Below are positions 25,422 through 33,211 of a stretch of 64,000 nucleotides of DNA, in pieces (the stretch's first letter is position 1; each line of letters begins with the position of its first letter). The notes beneath the pieces were generated by a model that was not told the origin of the DNA, did no database searches, and saw nothing but the letters and a program-made list of their open reading frames with translations. This DNA is from Dyella_B humi (lineage in GTDB: Bacteria > Pseudomonadota > Gammaproteobacteria > Xanthomonadales > Rhodanobacteraceae): positions 62,001-126,000 of the forward strand of contig NZ_JADIKI010000023.1 of NCBI RefSeq assembly GCF_044904605.1. Reading direction: 5' to 3'. The translations under genes and the position numbers were made by a program.

Positions 25422-26936
25422 TCAAACCTTTTCAGCGGCCATTTCCGGATACGGAAACAGCTTCACCAACGGCACCGAAACCCCGTCATCGCCCATGACG
25501 CGACAATGTGTGCGATCCAACTCGCGCGGATCGTCCACGCCGCAGCTGTGCGCGATGATGCCCACTTCGTGCATCACGTTGTGCGCGTAATGCGCCACGC
25601 GCTCGCTCTTGTCCATCACCACCAAGCCACGCTGCAAGCGTGGGTTCTGCGTGGTGATGCCGGTGGGGCATGTATTGCGATTGCACTGCAGCGATTGAAT
25701 GCAACCCAACGCAAGCATGAAGCCGCGCGCGGAGTTGACGAAATCCGCGCCCATCGACAGCGCCCACGCCACGTCGTACGCGGTAATGCATTTGCCTGAG
25801 CAGATCACCTTGATGCGATCCCGCAGGCCGCGTTCGATCAAAGTGTTGACCAGCGCCGGCAGCGCTTCGCGCAGTGGCAGACCCACACCTTCCATCAAGG
25901 TCTGCGGCGCAGCGCCGGTACCGCCTTCCGAACCGTCGACGATGATGAAATCTGGCGCGCTTTCGATACCGCGCTTGCTCACTTCATCGCACACTTCCTC
26001 GATCCATTCCATGCCGCCGAACACCGCCTTGAAGCCGGTGGGCTTGCCGGTGAGATCACGGATGTGCCGTACGGCATCCATCAGCTGTGGCACGTTGGCG
26101 ATGTCCAGGTGGCGGTTCGGACTCTGCGAATCCTGGCCTGCCGGAATGCCGCGGATCTGGGCGATTTCCGGCGTCACCTTGGCCGCCGGCAGCAGGCCGC
26201 CCATGCCGGGCTTGGCGCCCTGGCCGAGCTTGATACTCACCATCTTCACCTGTTTGTGCGCGCAGATCGCCAGCAACTTTTGATCATCCAGCTTGCCATC
26301 CGGCGTACGCACACCGTACTTGGCGGTGCCAATCTCGAACACGATGTCGCAACCGCCTTCGAGGTGATACGGCGCAAGACCACCTTCGCCCGTGTCCATC
26401 CAGATGCCCGCCTTGGCAGCGCCGATAGACAGCGCGCGCACGGCCGGCGCGGACAGCGCGCCGAAGCTCATCGCGGAGATGTTGAAGAACGCCGCATGAT
26501 CGTACGGCTCGCGCGTATACGGCCCGATGCGCACCGGCTGTGGTTTCACGTGCGTTTCGCCCAACGAGGGAAACGCAGCATTGACGAAGAACGGTACGCC
26601 TTCCAGGTGCAGATCGCGCGTGGAACCGAACGCATTGGTGTTCTCGGAATTCTTCGCCGCGCGATACACCCACATGCGTTGCGCGCGATTGAACGGCATT
26701 TCCTCGCGGTCGCTGGAATATAGGTATTGGCGGAAGAATTCGCCCAGATGCAGGAACCAGTAACGGAAGTGCCCAATCACCGGGTAATTGCGCAGCACGG
26801 AGTTGTGCGTCTGGTTGCGGTCGATCACCCACGTCACCAGCACGACTAGGATGGCGATCACCAGCAGCATCAGGAACAGCACCGCGAAGGTTTCTACCAG
26901 CACGACCAGCCAGTGCGCGAAGCCAGTTGATTCCAT
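25422..26936 (-). CDS. FMN-binding glutamate synthase family protein, membrane-anchored
   Basis: The protein has 504 residues. Residues about 10-38 form a membrane helix (FAVLFLMLLVIAILVVLVTWVI). The rest is a Glu_synthase (FMN-binding TIM barrel) domain: YDHAAFFNISAMSFGALSAPAVRAL, DTGEGGLAPYHLEGGCDIVFEIGTAKYGVR, GQGAKPGMGG, and the iron-sulfur-like cysteines CIQSLQCNRNTCPTGI. It lacks the glutaminase and GXGXG domains of GltB, so it is not glutamate synthase itself. The partner and reaction are unknown. The gene is convergent with bpt. Confidence 0.88.
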   Translation of the reverse strand: MESTGFAHWLVVLVETFAVLFLMLLVIAILVVLVTWVIDRNQTHNSVLRNYPVIGHFRYWFLHLGEFFRQYLYSSDREEMPFNRAQRMWVYRAAKNSENTNAFGSTRDLHLEGVPFFVNAAFPSLGETHVKPQPVRIGPYTREPYDHAAFFNISAMSFGALSAPAVRALSIGAAKAGIWMDTGEGGLAPYHLEGGCDIVFEIGTAKYGVRTPDGKLDDQKLLAICAHKQVKMVSIKLGQGAKPGMGGLLPAAKVTPEIAQIRGIPAGQDSQSPNRHLDIANVPQLMDAVRHIRDLTGKPTGFKAVFGGMEWIEEVCDEVSKRGIESAPDFIIVDGSEGGTGAAPQTLMEGVGLPLREALPALVNTLIERGLRDRIKVICSGKCITAYDVAWALSMGADFVNSARGFMLALGCIQSLQCNRNTCPTGITTQNPRLQRGLVVMDKSERVAHYAHNVMHEVGIIAHSCGVDDPRELDRTHCRVMGDDGVSVPLVKLFPYPEMAAEKV

Positions 26937-26962
26937 CGTTGTGCTCCGTTGTGTTTTTACTT

Positions 26963-26982
26963 CCTCTCCACGAGGGGAGAGG
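26963..26982. repeat. CCTCTCC/GGGGAGAGG hairpin
   Basis: A short palindrome with a CACGA-type loop lies between purT (stop 27005) and the glutamate synthase-like gene. It belongs to the CCCTCTCCC family. Confidence 0.65.
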
Positions 26983-27004
26983 GAGTGGATAGGTATCGCC
27001 GATT

Positions 27005-28186
27005 CTACAACTCGATCCGAATCGCCTTCGCCGCCCGGATCGCCTTGGCCTTGGCCGCCTCGATATCGTTATCGCGCGCCAGTGTGACCGCCATGCGGCG
27101 ACGTCCTTTCACCTCGGGTTTGCCGAAGATACGCAATTGCGTATCCGATTCGGCCAGAGCTTCGGCCATGCCGAAATAGCGCGGCGCGCGGCCCTCGCCT
27201 TCCATCAGTACCGCGCACGAGGCGGAAGGTCCCTGCTGGCGAATTGCCGGAATCGGCAGACCGAGAATCGCGCGGGCATGCAAAGCAAACTCCGACAGAT
27301 CCTGGGAAATCAGTGTGACCAGGCCAGTATCGTGCGGTCGCGGACTCACTTCGGAAAAGATCACGCTGTCGCCTTTCACGAAGAACTCCACGCCGAATAC
27401 GCCCCAACCGCCCAGTGCGCCGGTGATCGCTTCGGCCTGACGCTGCGCTTCGGCGAGGGCCGCCGGGCTCATCGGTTGCGGCTGCCAGGATTCGCGGTAA
27501 TCGCCGTCTTCCTGGCGATGTCCGATCGGCGCGCAAAAACAGGTGCCGTCCTTGTGCCGCACGGTGAGCAGGGTGATCTCGTAATCGAAGGGAATGAAAC
27601 CCTCGACAATCGCACGGCCCTTGCCGGCACGACCGCCGGATTGCGCGTAATCCCACGCGTGCTGCGCATCAGCTGCGTCGCGCACGATGCTCTGGCCTTT
27701 GCCGGAAGAGCTCATCACCGGCTTGATGACGAACGGATAGCCGATCGCCGCCACCGCCTCGCGGTATTCGGCCTCGCTGTCACAAAAGCGGTACGGGGAG
27801 GTGGGCAGGCCAAGTTCCTCAGCGGCGAGCCGGCGGATGCCTTCGCGATCCATGGTCAGCCAGGCAGCGCGCGCGGTCGGGATCACCTTCAGACCCTGCT
27901 GTTCCAGCTCGACAAGGGTGGGCGTGTGGATAGCTTCGATTTCGGGCACCACCAGATCCGGCTTTTCCTGTGCAATCAGGGCGCGCAAGGCGTTGCCGTC
28001 GAGCATGTCGATCACGTGACTGCGATGCGCTACCTGCATGGCCGGCGCAAGCGCGTAGCGGTCCACCGCGATCACTTCCACGGCAAAGCGCTGCAGCTCG
28101 ATCGCCACCTCCTTGCCAAGCTCGCCCGCGCCGAGCAACAGCACTTTCAGGGCATGGTCGGAATGGGGCGTGCCGAAGGGCTTCAT
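27005..28186 (-). CDS. purT: Formate-dependent phosphoribosylglycinamide formyltransferase PurT
   Basis: The protein has 393 residues from ATG 28186 with GGAG six bases upstream; a longer start at 28234 is not needed. LLLGAGELGKEVAIELQRFAVEVIAVDRY is the substrate-binding N-domain; FVIKPVMSSSGKGQS is the ATP-grasp lid, and FGVEFFVKGDSVIFSEVSPRPHDTGLVTL the metal and ATP site. PurT makes FGAR from GAR, formate and ATP in purine synthesis. It is divergent from the transglutaminase-like gene. Confidence 0.97.
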   Translation of the reverse strand: MKPFGTPHSDHALKVLLLGAGELGKEVAIELQRFAVEVIAVDRYALAPAMQVAHRSHVIDMLDGNALRALIAQEKPDLVVPEIEAIHTPTLVELEQQGLKVIPTARAAWLTMDREGIRRLAAEELGLPTSPYRFCDSEAEYREAVAAIGYPFVIKPVMSSSGKGQSIVRDAADAQHAWDYAQSGGRAGKGRAIVEGFIPFDYEITLLTVRHKDGTCFCAPIGHRQEDGDYRESWQPQPMSPAALAEAQRQAEAITGALGGWGVFGVEFFVKGDSVIFSEVSPRPHDTGLVTLISQDLSEFALHARAILGLPIPAIRQQGPSASCAVLMEGEGRAPRYFGMAEALAESDTQLRIFGKPEVKGRRRMAVTLARDNDIEAAKAKAIRAAKAIRIEL

Positions 28187-28299
28187 AGTGGGCTCCAGAC
28201 AAAACGCCATTGTACGCGGCTGAGCTTGCCGCACCGCAGATTGACATGGCGCATAAGCAGGTATTCAGTAGCTTCGACTCCGCTCCCCACGGATCGCTT

Positions 28300-29820
28300 A
28301 TGCGCAACAGGCTCGCCCCGCTTTTGCTGGTGCCGGTGTTGTGCTTTGCCCCCAGCCCGGCCAGGGCTGCTGCGGAGGCTGTGTCCCCCGCCACCACATG
28401 GATGACCGTGCTGCTCAACGGCCGCAAGGTCGGCCATGAGGAAATTCAGCGCGAACAGGTCGGCGATACCGTGATCACCACGCAGACACTGGTGATGGAT
28501 ATCGAGCGCAATTACAAGCGGGCGCCCTACACCAACGTCAGCCGCAGCGTGGAAACGATCGACGGGAAACCGATCAGTTTCAGCATGACGACGCAGTCCA
28601 GCACCGAGACAAGCGTGGAAGGCAAGCGGCTGCCCGACGGTAGCCTGGAGTTGATCACCACCGCAGCCGGAAACAGTCAGCATTCGACCACCGAATGGCC
28701 GGCCGGCGCCCTGTTGGTAGAAGGTCAGCGCGAAGCCCTGCAAGCCGCCATTCCGTACCCCGGCAAGCATTACCACTTGCTTGTGTACAACCAGGCCAGC
28801 CTGGAAGCCATGGATCTTGCCGTCGAGGTCATCGGCAATGAGCGCGTGGAACTTCCTGACCGCATCGAGACGCTAAGCCATCAGCGGGAAACGCTGCGCA
28901 GCCCTCAGAACACGCAAAGTGTCGATTTATGGCTGGACGCGCAAGGCAATATCCGCAAAGGCTCGGCCACCATGCTGGGCCGGCCGATGGACATGATCGC
29001 CTGCAGCGAAACTTGCGCTTTGGCACCCACGCAGAGCTTGGACATGATGGACTCGGCGATGGTCGATTCGCCGCGACTGATCACGCCGAGAATGCTGGCC
29101 GATTTCCTCAGCTATCGCCTGCATGTCACCAACAAGGCCATCATCAAGCCGTTCATCACCACGGACGAGCAATCGGTGGCCGATCTCGGCAACGGCGAAT
29201 GGCAGATCAACGTCTACCGCGGATTGCTCGACGCACAGAGTCCTCCCACGCCTGCGGATACACAGCCCAACGCCTGGCTACAATCCGATGCGCCGGAAAT
29301 CAGGCGGCTTGCGGCCATCGCTGCGGGCGATACGAAAAATAAGCTGCACGTGATGGGCAACCTCAACAGCTTCGTCAGCCGCTATGTCACACAACGAGGG
29401 CTGGATATCGGCTATGTCTCCGCGCTTGACGTGGCGCGGGATCGTCGAGGCGACTGCGCCCAGTTCGCCGTGCTGCTTGCCGCCATGGCTCGCGCCCAGA
29501 ATATTCCGACTCGCGTCGTCATAGGCATGCTTTACACCGATCACTACAACAACAAGATGCGCGTGTTCGTGCCGCACGCTTGGGTGATCGCCTGGGTGGG
29601 CCGGCGCTGGCGCAGTTTCGACCCGGCCGCCTCGAGTTTCGACAGCGGTCACATCGCGCTCGATATCGGCGACGGCAACCCGTGGCATTTCTTCAACGCC
29701 GCTAATGAATTCGGCAGCATCCAGATCGACGAGGTGTATACGTTTGCCGAGATGTACGAAATTTCGCCGGCAAATATCTCGGGAGGCGCTGCGGGAGCGG
29801 CGGGCCGCAGTTCGAGGTAA
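28300..29820 (+). CDS. Exported transglutaminase-like protein
   Basis: The protein has 506 residues. ATG 28300 gives a clean signal peptide (RNRLAPLLLVPVLCFAPSPARA); upstream in-frame ATGs exist but have no signal. A beta-rich N-terminal half (residues about 35-290) is followed by a transglutaminase core with the triad C386 (RGDCAQFAVLLAAMARAQNIPTRVV), H426 (PHAWVIAWVG) and D441 (SFDPA). Bacterial members often act as periplasmic proteases or peptide-modifying enzymes rather than crosslinkers. The substrate is unknown. Confidence 0.86.
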   Translation: MRNRLAPLLLVPVLCFAPSPARAAAEAVSPATTWMTVLLNGRKVGHEEIQREQVGDTVITTQTLVMDIERNYKRAPYTNVSRSVETIDGKPISFSMTTQSSTETSVEGKRLPDGSLELITTAAGNSQHSTTEWPAGALLVEGQREALQAAIPYPGKHYHLLVYNQASLEAMDLAVEVIGNERVELPDRIETLSHQRETLRSPQNTQSVDLWLDAQGNIRKGSATMLGRPMDMIACSETCALAPTQSLDMMDSAMVDSPRLITPRMLADFLSYRLHVTNKAIIKPFITTDEQSVADLGNGEWQINVYRGLLDAQSPPTPADTQPNAWLQSDAPEIRRLAAIAAGDTKNKLHVMGNLNSFVSRYVTQRGLDIGYVSALDVARDRRGDCAQFAVLLAAMARAQNIPTRVVIGMLYTDHYNNKMRVFVPHAWVIAWVGRRWRSFDPAASSFDSGHIALDIGDGNPWHFFNAANEFGSIQIDEVYTFAEMYEISPANISGGAAGAAGRSSR

Positions 29821-29881
29821 CCGCTATCGACTGGAAACCTTATCCTGACGCGATGATCGACTGCGTCTTCGCTAGCGTGCG

Positions 29882-30259
29882 TTAACTCAAACGCTGCTTT
29901 AGTGCCGTACCCAACGCAATCCAACCCAGGATGAAGGCCACGCCACCAAACGGTGTCACGATTCCCATCCACCGCGGCGCGCCCAACGCCAGCGCGTACA
30001 GGCTGCCCGAGAACATCGCGATGCCGACGACGAATGCCAGCATCGCAACGCGGCGTGCCTTGCCGGCATCGCACAACGCCGTGCCCGCCAAAGCCAAGGC
30101 ATGCCAGAAGTGATATTGCACCGCGGTGTGCCAAAGCTCGCTATGTGACGTATCGAGCGTACCTTTAAGCGCATGCGCGCCGAACGCACCGAGTAGCACG
30201 GCGCTCGCGCCGGTCAAGCCGACGATCAGACCATCACGGTTTTGGGCAAGTTGTCGCAT
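29882..30259 (-). CDS. DUF423 family membrane protein
   Basis: The protein has 125 residues and four hydrophobic segments. LTGASAVLLGAFGAHALKG, WHTAVQYHFWHALAL, MFSGSLYALALG and TPFGGVAFILGWIAL are the hallmarks of the DUF423 (YgdD) family of inner-membrane proteins of unknown function. It is convergent with the transglutaminase-like gene and divergent from the SCO gene. Confidence 0.93.
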   Translation of the reverse strand: MRQLAQNRDGLIVGLTGASAVLLGAFGAHALKGTLDTSHSELWHTAVQYHFWHALALAGTALCDAGKARRVAMLAFVVGIAMFSGSLYALALGAPRWMGIVTPFGGVAFILGWIALGTALKQRLS

Positions 30260-30343
30260 CGCGTGCTTTCCGGTTGCATGGCAAGGAATGGAACCGCCGC
30301 ATGTGGCGTATCCTGAGCAGGTTCTACCGCACGGGATTCTTGC

Positions 30344-30964
30344 ATGAAGCTCTCGCGTTTCGCCCGCATAGTCTGTTTCTCGATCGCGCTCACTGCCGGC
30401 ATGCTACTCGCCGCCTGCCAGCAACACGACGAAGCAGCGCCATGGCAGCTCACCGATATTTCGGGACACATGCCCGATCTTTCGTTCCGGCTTACCGACG
30501 ACCAAGGCAAGACGGTCACGGCAACCGACTACAGTGGCAAAGTCACCCTGCTCTACTTCGGCTACACGCATTGCCCGGACGTGTGCCCGTTGACGCTGGC
30601 ACATCTGCATGTAGTGATGCAGCGGCTCGGCAAGCTGGCGGATGGCGCGCGTATTCTGTTCGTCAGCGTGGATCCGGCGCGCGACACACCCGAAGCGCTG
30701 CATGCCTACGTCACCGCGTTCGATCCTCACGCGATCGGCTTGACGGGCACGCCGGCGGATATCGAAGCGCTCACCAAGCGCTACCGTGCAGCTTTCAGTC
30801 GTGAGCCGGACAAATCGGGCGGCAGCTACGACGTCAGCCACAGTTCGGGCATCTATATCTTCGACACCAGCGGCCACGCACGCCTGCTTGCCACGCCGGA
30901 CGATGCACAGGACAAGCTGGTGCACGATCTGCATCTGCTACTAAGCCCTGGAGGTGCCACGTGA
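30344..30964 (+). CDS. SCO family copper-binding lipoprotein
   Basis: The protein has 206 residues. A lipoprotein signal ends LLAAC with the lipid cysteine at 25. The thioredoxin-like domain has the copper ligands C77 and C81 (THCPDVCPLTLAH) and H165 (YDVSHSSGIY). SCO proteins deliver copper, or reduce the cysteines of the CuA site, during cytochrome oxidase assembly in the periplasm. The next gene starts with a GTG overlapping the stop (GTGA), so it forms an operon with the PCuAC chaperone. Confidence 0.95.
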   Translation: MKLSRFARIVCFSIALTAGMLLAACQQHDEAAPWQLTDISGHMPDLSFRLTDDQGKTVTATDYSGKVTLLYFGYTHCPDVCPLTLAHLHVVMQRLGKLADGARILFVSVDPARDTPEALHAYVTAFDPHAIGLTGTPADIEALTKRYRAAFSREPDKSGGSYDVSHSSGIYIFDTSGHARLLATPDDAQDKLVHDLHLLLSPGGAT

Positions 30965-31404
30965 AGCGCGTCATGCTGCTTGTGCTGCTGATGGCGCTGC
31001 TTCCACACTATGCGCTGGCAGCACAGGCGGATCAGATCAAGGCCAGCCATGCATGGATCCGGCTGCTACCGGGCGATCTGCCAGCTGGCGGTTACGTCAG
31101 GCTCGACAACCAGGGCGCCTCCGCCGCAACGCTGGTCTCCGTGCAAAGCGCTGCGTATGTGTCGGTGATGCTTCATCAAAGCGCCATGGATCAGGCTGGT
31201 AACAGCGCCATGCGCGTGCTCGATCGGCTGACCATCCCTGCGCATGGCGGGGTTGCATTGGCGCCGGCCGGCTACCATTTAATGCTGCAACAGGCAGCGC
31301 ATCCCTTGAAGCCGGGCGACAAGATCGATGTCACGCTGAATTTCGCCGATGGCAGCCATCTGCAGGTGCCATTCCTGATTCGCCCGGCCAACGCGGTCGA
31401 TTGA
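30961..31404 (+). CDS. PCu(A)C-type periplasmic copper chaperone
   Basis: The protein has 147 residues; GTG 30961 is set by the GTGA overlap with the SCO gene. A signal peptide ends near YALAAQA. The H(M)X10MX21HXM copper motif is present as H72, M84, H106, M108 with exact spacing, but the usual Met after the first His is Gln73. These chaperones pass Cu(I) to the CuA or CuB site of cytochrome oxidase together with SCO. A metallophosphoesterase gene starts 12 nt downstream. Confidence 0.93.
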   Translation: MKRVMLLVLLMALLPHYALAAQADQIKASHAWIRLLPGDLPAGGYVRLDNQGASAATLVSVQSAAYVSVMLHQSAMDQAGNSAMRVLDRLTIPAHGGVALAPAGYHLMLQQAAHPLKPGDKIDVTLNFADGSHLQVPFLIRPANAVD

Positions 31405-31416
31405 ACTGTAAAGAGC

Positions 31417-32175
31417 ATGCGCATTTTCGCGATTTCCGACCTGCACCTGGACTATGCGGCCAATCACGAATGGCTGCAGCAATTGCCGCTGCACGAATAC
31501 AACGACGATGTACTGATGCTTGCCGGCGACGTTTCCGATCGCCTCACCCTGCTCGACGAAGCGTTCAAGGCTCTGACAAAACGCTTCGCCACCGTGCTGT
31601 ATGTGCCCGGCAACCACGATCTGTGGATTAACCGCGAGCGCGTGCACAGCTCTTTCGAGAAGCTCGATGCTGTAGCCGCCGCGGCCGGCGAACACGGTGT
31701 TCGCACGGACATCTTTCGCGATGCGGATCTCGCCATCGTCCCGCTGCTGGGCTGGTACGACTATTCATTCGGTGAAGCCGACGACTATCTCAAAGCCGCC
31801 TGGGCCGATTTTCGCGCCTGCCGCTGGCCGGACTACGACGACGTCGCGCTGACGCGGTATTTCACGGACCGCAATCCCAGCTCATCTTCCCCTTCGCTGC
31901 AGGATGCGAAACAGATCATTACCTTTTCGCACTTCCTGCCGCGCATCGACCTGATGCCAGAACGCATTCCTCACAAACACCGGAAGATCTATCCGGTGCT
32001 GGGCACGACCGTGCTCGATGCGCAGCTTCGTGCACTCGGTTCGTGCATGCACATCTACGGACATAGCCACGTCAACCGCCGCGTGACGATCGACGGCGTC
32101 ACCTACATCAACAATGCCTTCGGCTATCCAGCGGAGGCGCACTTCACCACACGCCAACTCACGCAGGTGTTGTAA
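31417..32175 (+). CDS. Calcineurin-like metallophosphoesterase
   Basis: The protein has 252 residues. The two-metal motifs are complete: SDLHLD near the start, LAGDVSD, VPGNHDLW, a central FSHFLPR His, and IYGHSHVNRR near the end. It has no signal peptide, so it acts in the cytoplasm. The substrate is unknown. It is probably read with the SCO-PCuAC operon, 12 nt upstream. Confidence 0.92.
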   Translation: MRIFAISDLHLDYAANHEWLQQLPLHEYNDDVLMLAGDVSDRLTLLDEAFKALTKRFATVLYVPGNHDLWINRERVHSSFEKLDAVAAAAGEHGVRTDIFRDADLAIVPLLGWYDYSFGEADDYLKAAWADFRACRWPDYDDVALTRYFTDRNPSSSSPSLQDAKQIITFSHFLPRIDLMPERIPHKHRKIYPVLGTTVLDAQLRALGSCMHIYGHSHVNRRVTIDGVTYINNAFGYPAEAHFTTRQLTQVL

Positions 32176-32178
32176 CGC

Positions 32179-33051
32179 TCAGCGGCTCACGCCACCGGCC
32201 GCCACGTTGGAAAGTGCTTGCGCCCGCGCCTGGCGCCGAATGCGCCCGCTGCGCGAAAGCCGAAGCCATTGGCGCATGGCCAGCAGGCCGCCGATGGTTT
32301 CGATCGTTGCAGCCGGCACCCAGATGATGATGCCGCCGATCAACTGACCCGTGAAAACGTTGAAGTTGAACGCGCGTCCGCAGATCTCGAAGATCGGATA
32401 AAGGTCGGCCTTGGAGAAGGTGATGATGGCGCCTGCCAAAATCTGCGGCGCCATGGTGAAGCCGGGCGACAGCACGCGCAGGCCGGGAATCATGCGCCCC
32501 GGCGGACGCGGCCGATGATCCAGCACCAGCCACCAGTACACGAAACCGCTGACGATCATCGACCAGTTCATGAAACGATAAATACGCCAGTCGAGCATCG
32601 CCATGGTCTGCATCGACGGCACCAGCCAGATCAGCACAAAGGCCACGAACAGGACGGTGGCGACAGCGGGGTTGAGCAGCACCGCGCTTACCAGCCGCCA
32701 TGGCCAAGAGCGTAGCGCCGGACGCAGCATGCGAATGCGCCACCGCAACGGCAAACCGGCGCGCAGCACCGAACCCGGATAGGACGCGACGATCATCAAC
32801 GGCGCCAGGTGATGCAGCAGCAATTGCTGGATGCGATGCATGAAGAATTCATGCTCGGCGTAGAAATCGAAATAAGTGTGCAGGCAAAGGTAGACGATCG
32901 CCAAGCCTGACCAGAACGCCAGCTTGCGCCCCACGCTCACCGGCAGCTTGCGGCAGCCACGCCAGTACAAGACGCAGGCGGCCAGGAAGCTCAGCAGGAA
33001 GACCCACGAGAACTCCCAGGGGACGATCCATTTGAGCAAGGTGGCGGTCAT
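32179..33051 (-). CDS. Cytochrome c oxidase assembly protein, CtaG (caa3) family
   Basis: The protein has 290 residues and seven or so membrane helices. HEFFMHRIQQLLLHHLAPLMIVASYPG and LNWSMIVSGFVYWWLVLDHRPRPP-like stretches, with several conserved His residues in helices, match the caa3_CtaG (DUF1404-like) family found beside copper-chaperone genes. It is not homologous to the small Cox11/CtaG. It is convergent with the metallophosphoesterase and faces the SCO/PCuAC operon, so a role in oxidase copper insertion is likely by context. Confidence 0.87.
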   Translation of the reverse strand: MTATLLKWIVPWEFSWVFLLSFLAACVLYWRGCRKLPVSVGRKLAFWSGLAIVYLCLHTYFDFYAEHEFFMHRIQQLLLHHLAPLMIVASYPGSVLRAGLPLRWRIRMLRPALRSWPWRLVSAVLLNPAVATVLFVAFVLIWLVPSMQTMAMLDWRIYRFMNWSMIVSGFVYWWLVLDHRPRPPGRMIPGLRVLSPGFTMAPQILAGAIITFSKADLYPIFEICGRAFNFNVFTGQLIGGIIIWVPAATIETIGGLLAMRQWLRLSRSGRIRRQARAQALSNVAAGGVSR

Positions 33052-33112
33052 CGATACTTACATCGTCCCCGAGCAGCTACTCGTTGGCTGCAAAGCAACA
33101 TCAAAGCCTTGT

Positions 33113-33140
33113 CGTCATTCCGGCGAAAGCCGGAATGACG
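33113..33140. repeat. Short hairpin CGTCATTCCGGC-GAAA-GCCGGAATGACG
   Basis: A perfect 12-bp stem closes a GAAA tetraloop. It is a half-length relative of the 31-bp inverted repeat elements at 12022 and 59340. It lies in the gap between the CtaG-type gene start and the GldG-like gene stop. Confidence 0.8.
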
Positions 33141-33211
33141 ACGTTGAACATAGCGCAAATGAATTGTTTCAGCGTAACGACGTAGAACAATACTCCTGCG
33201 GCATATCGCCC

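Noticed and set aside
25422..26936. Glutamate synthase large subunit (gltB)
   Set aside because: Only the FMN-binding domain is present, with a membrane helix; the glutaminase and C-terminal domains are missing.
27137..28405. A 422-residue plus-strand frame opposite purT
   Set aside because: purT on the minus strand is unmistakable; the opposite frame has no recognisable domain and an Arg/His-rich shadow composition.
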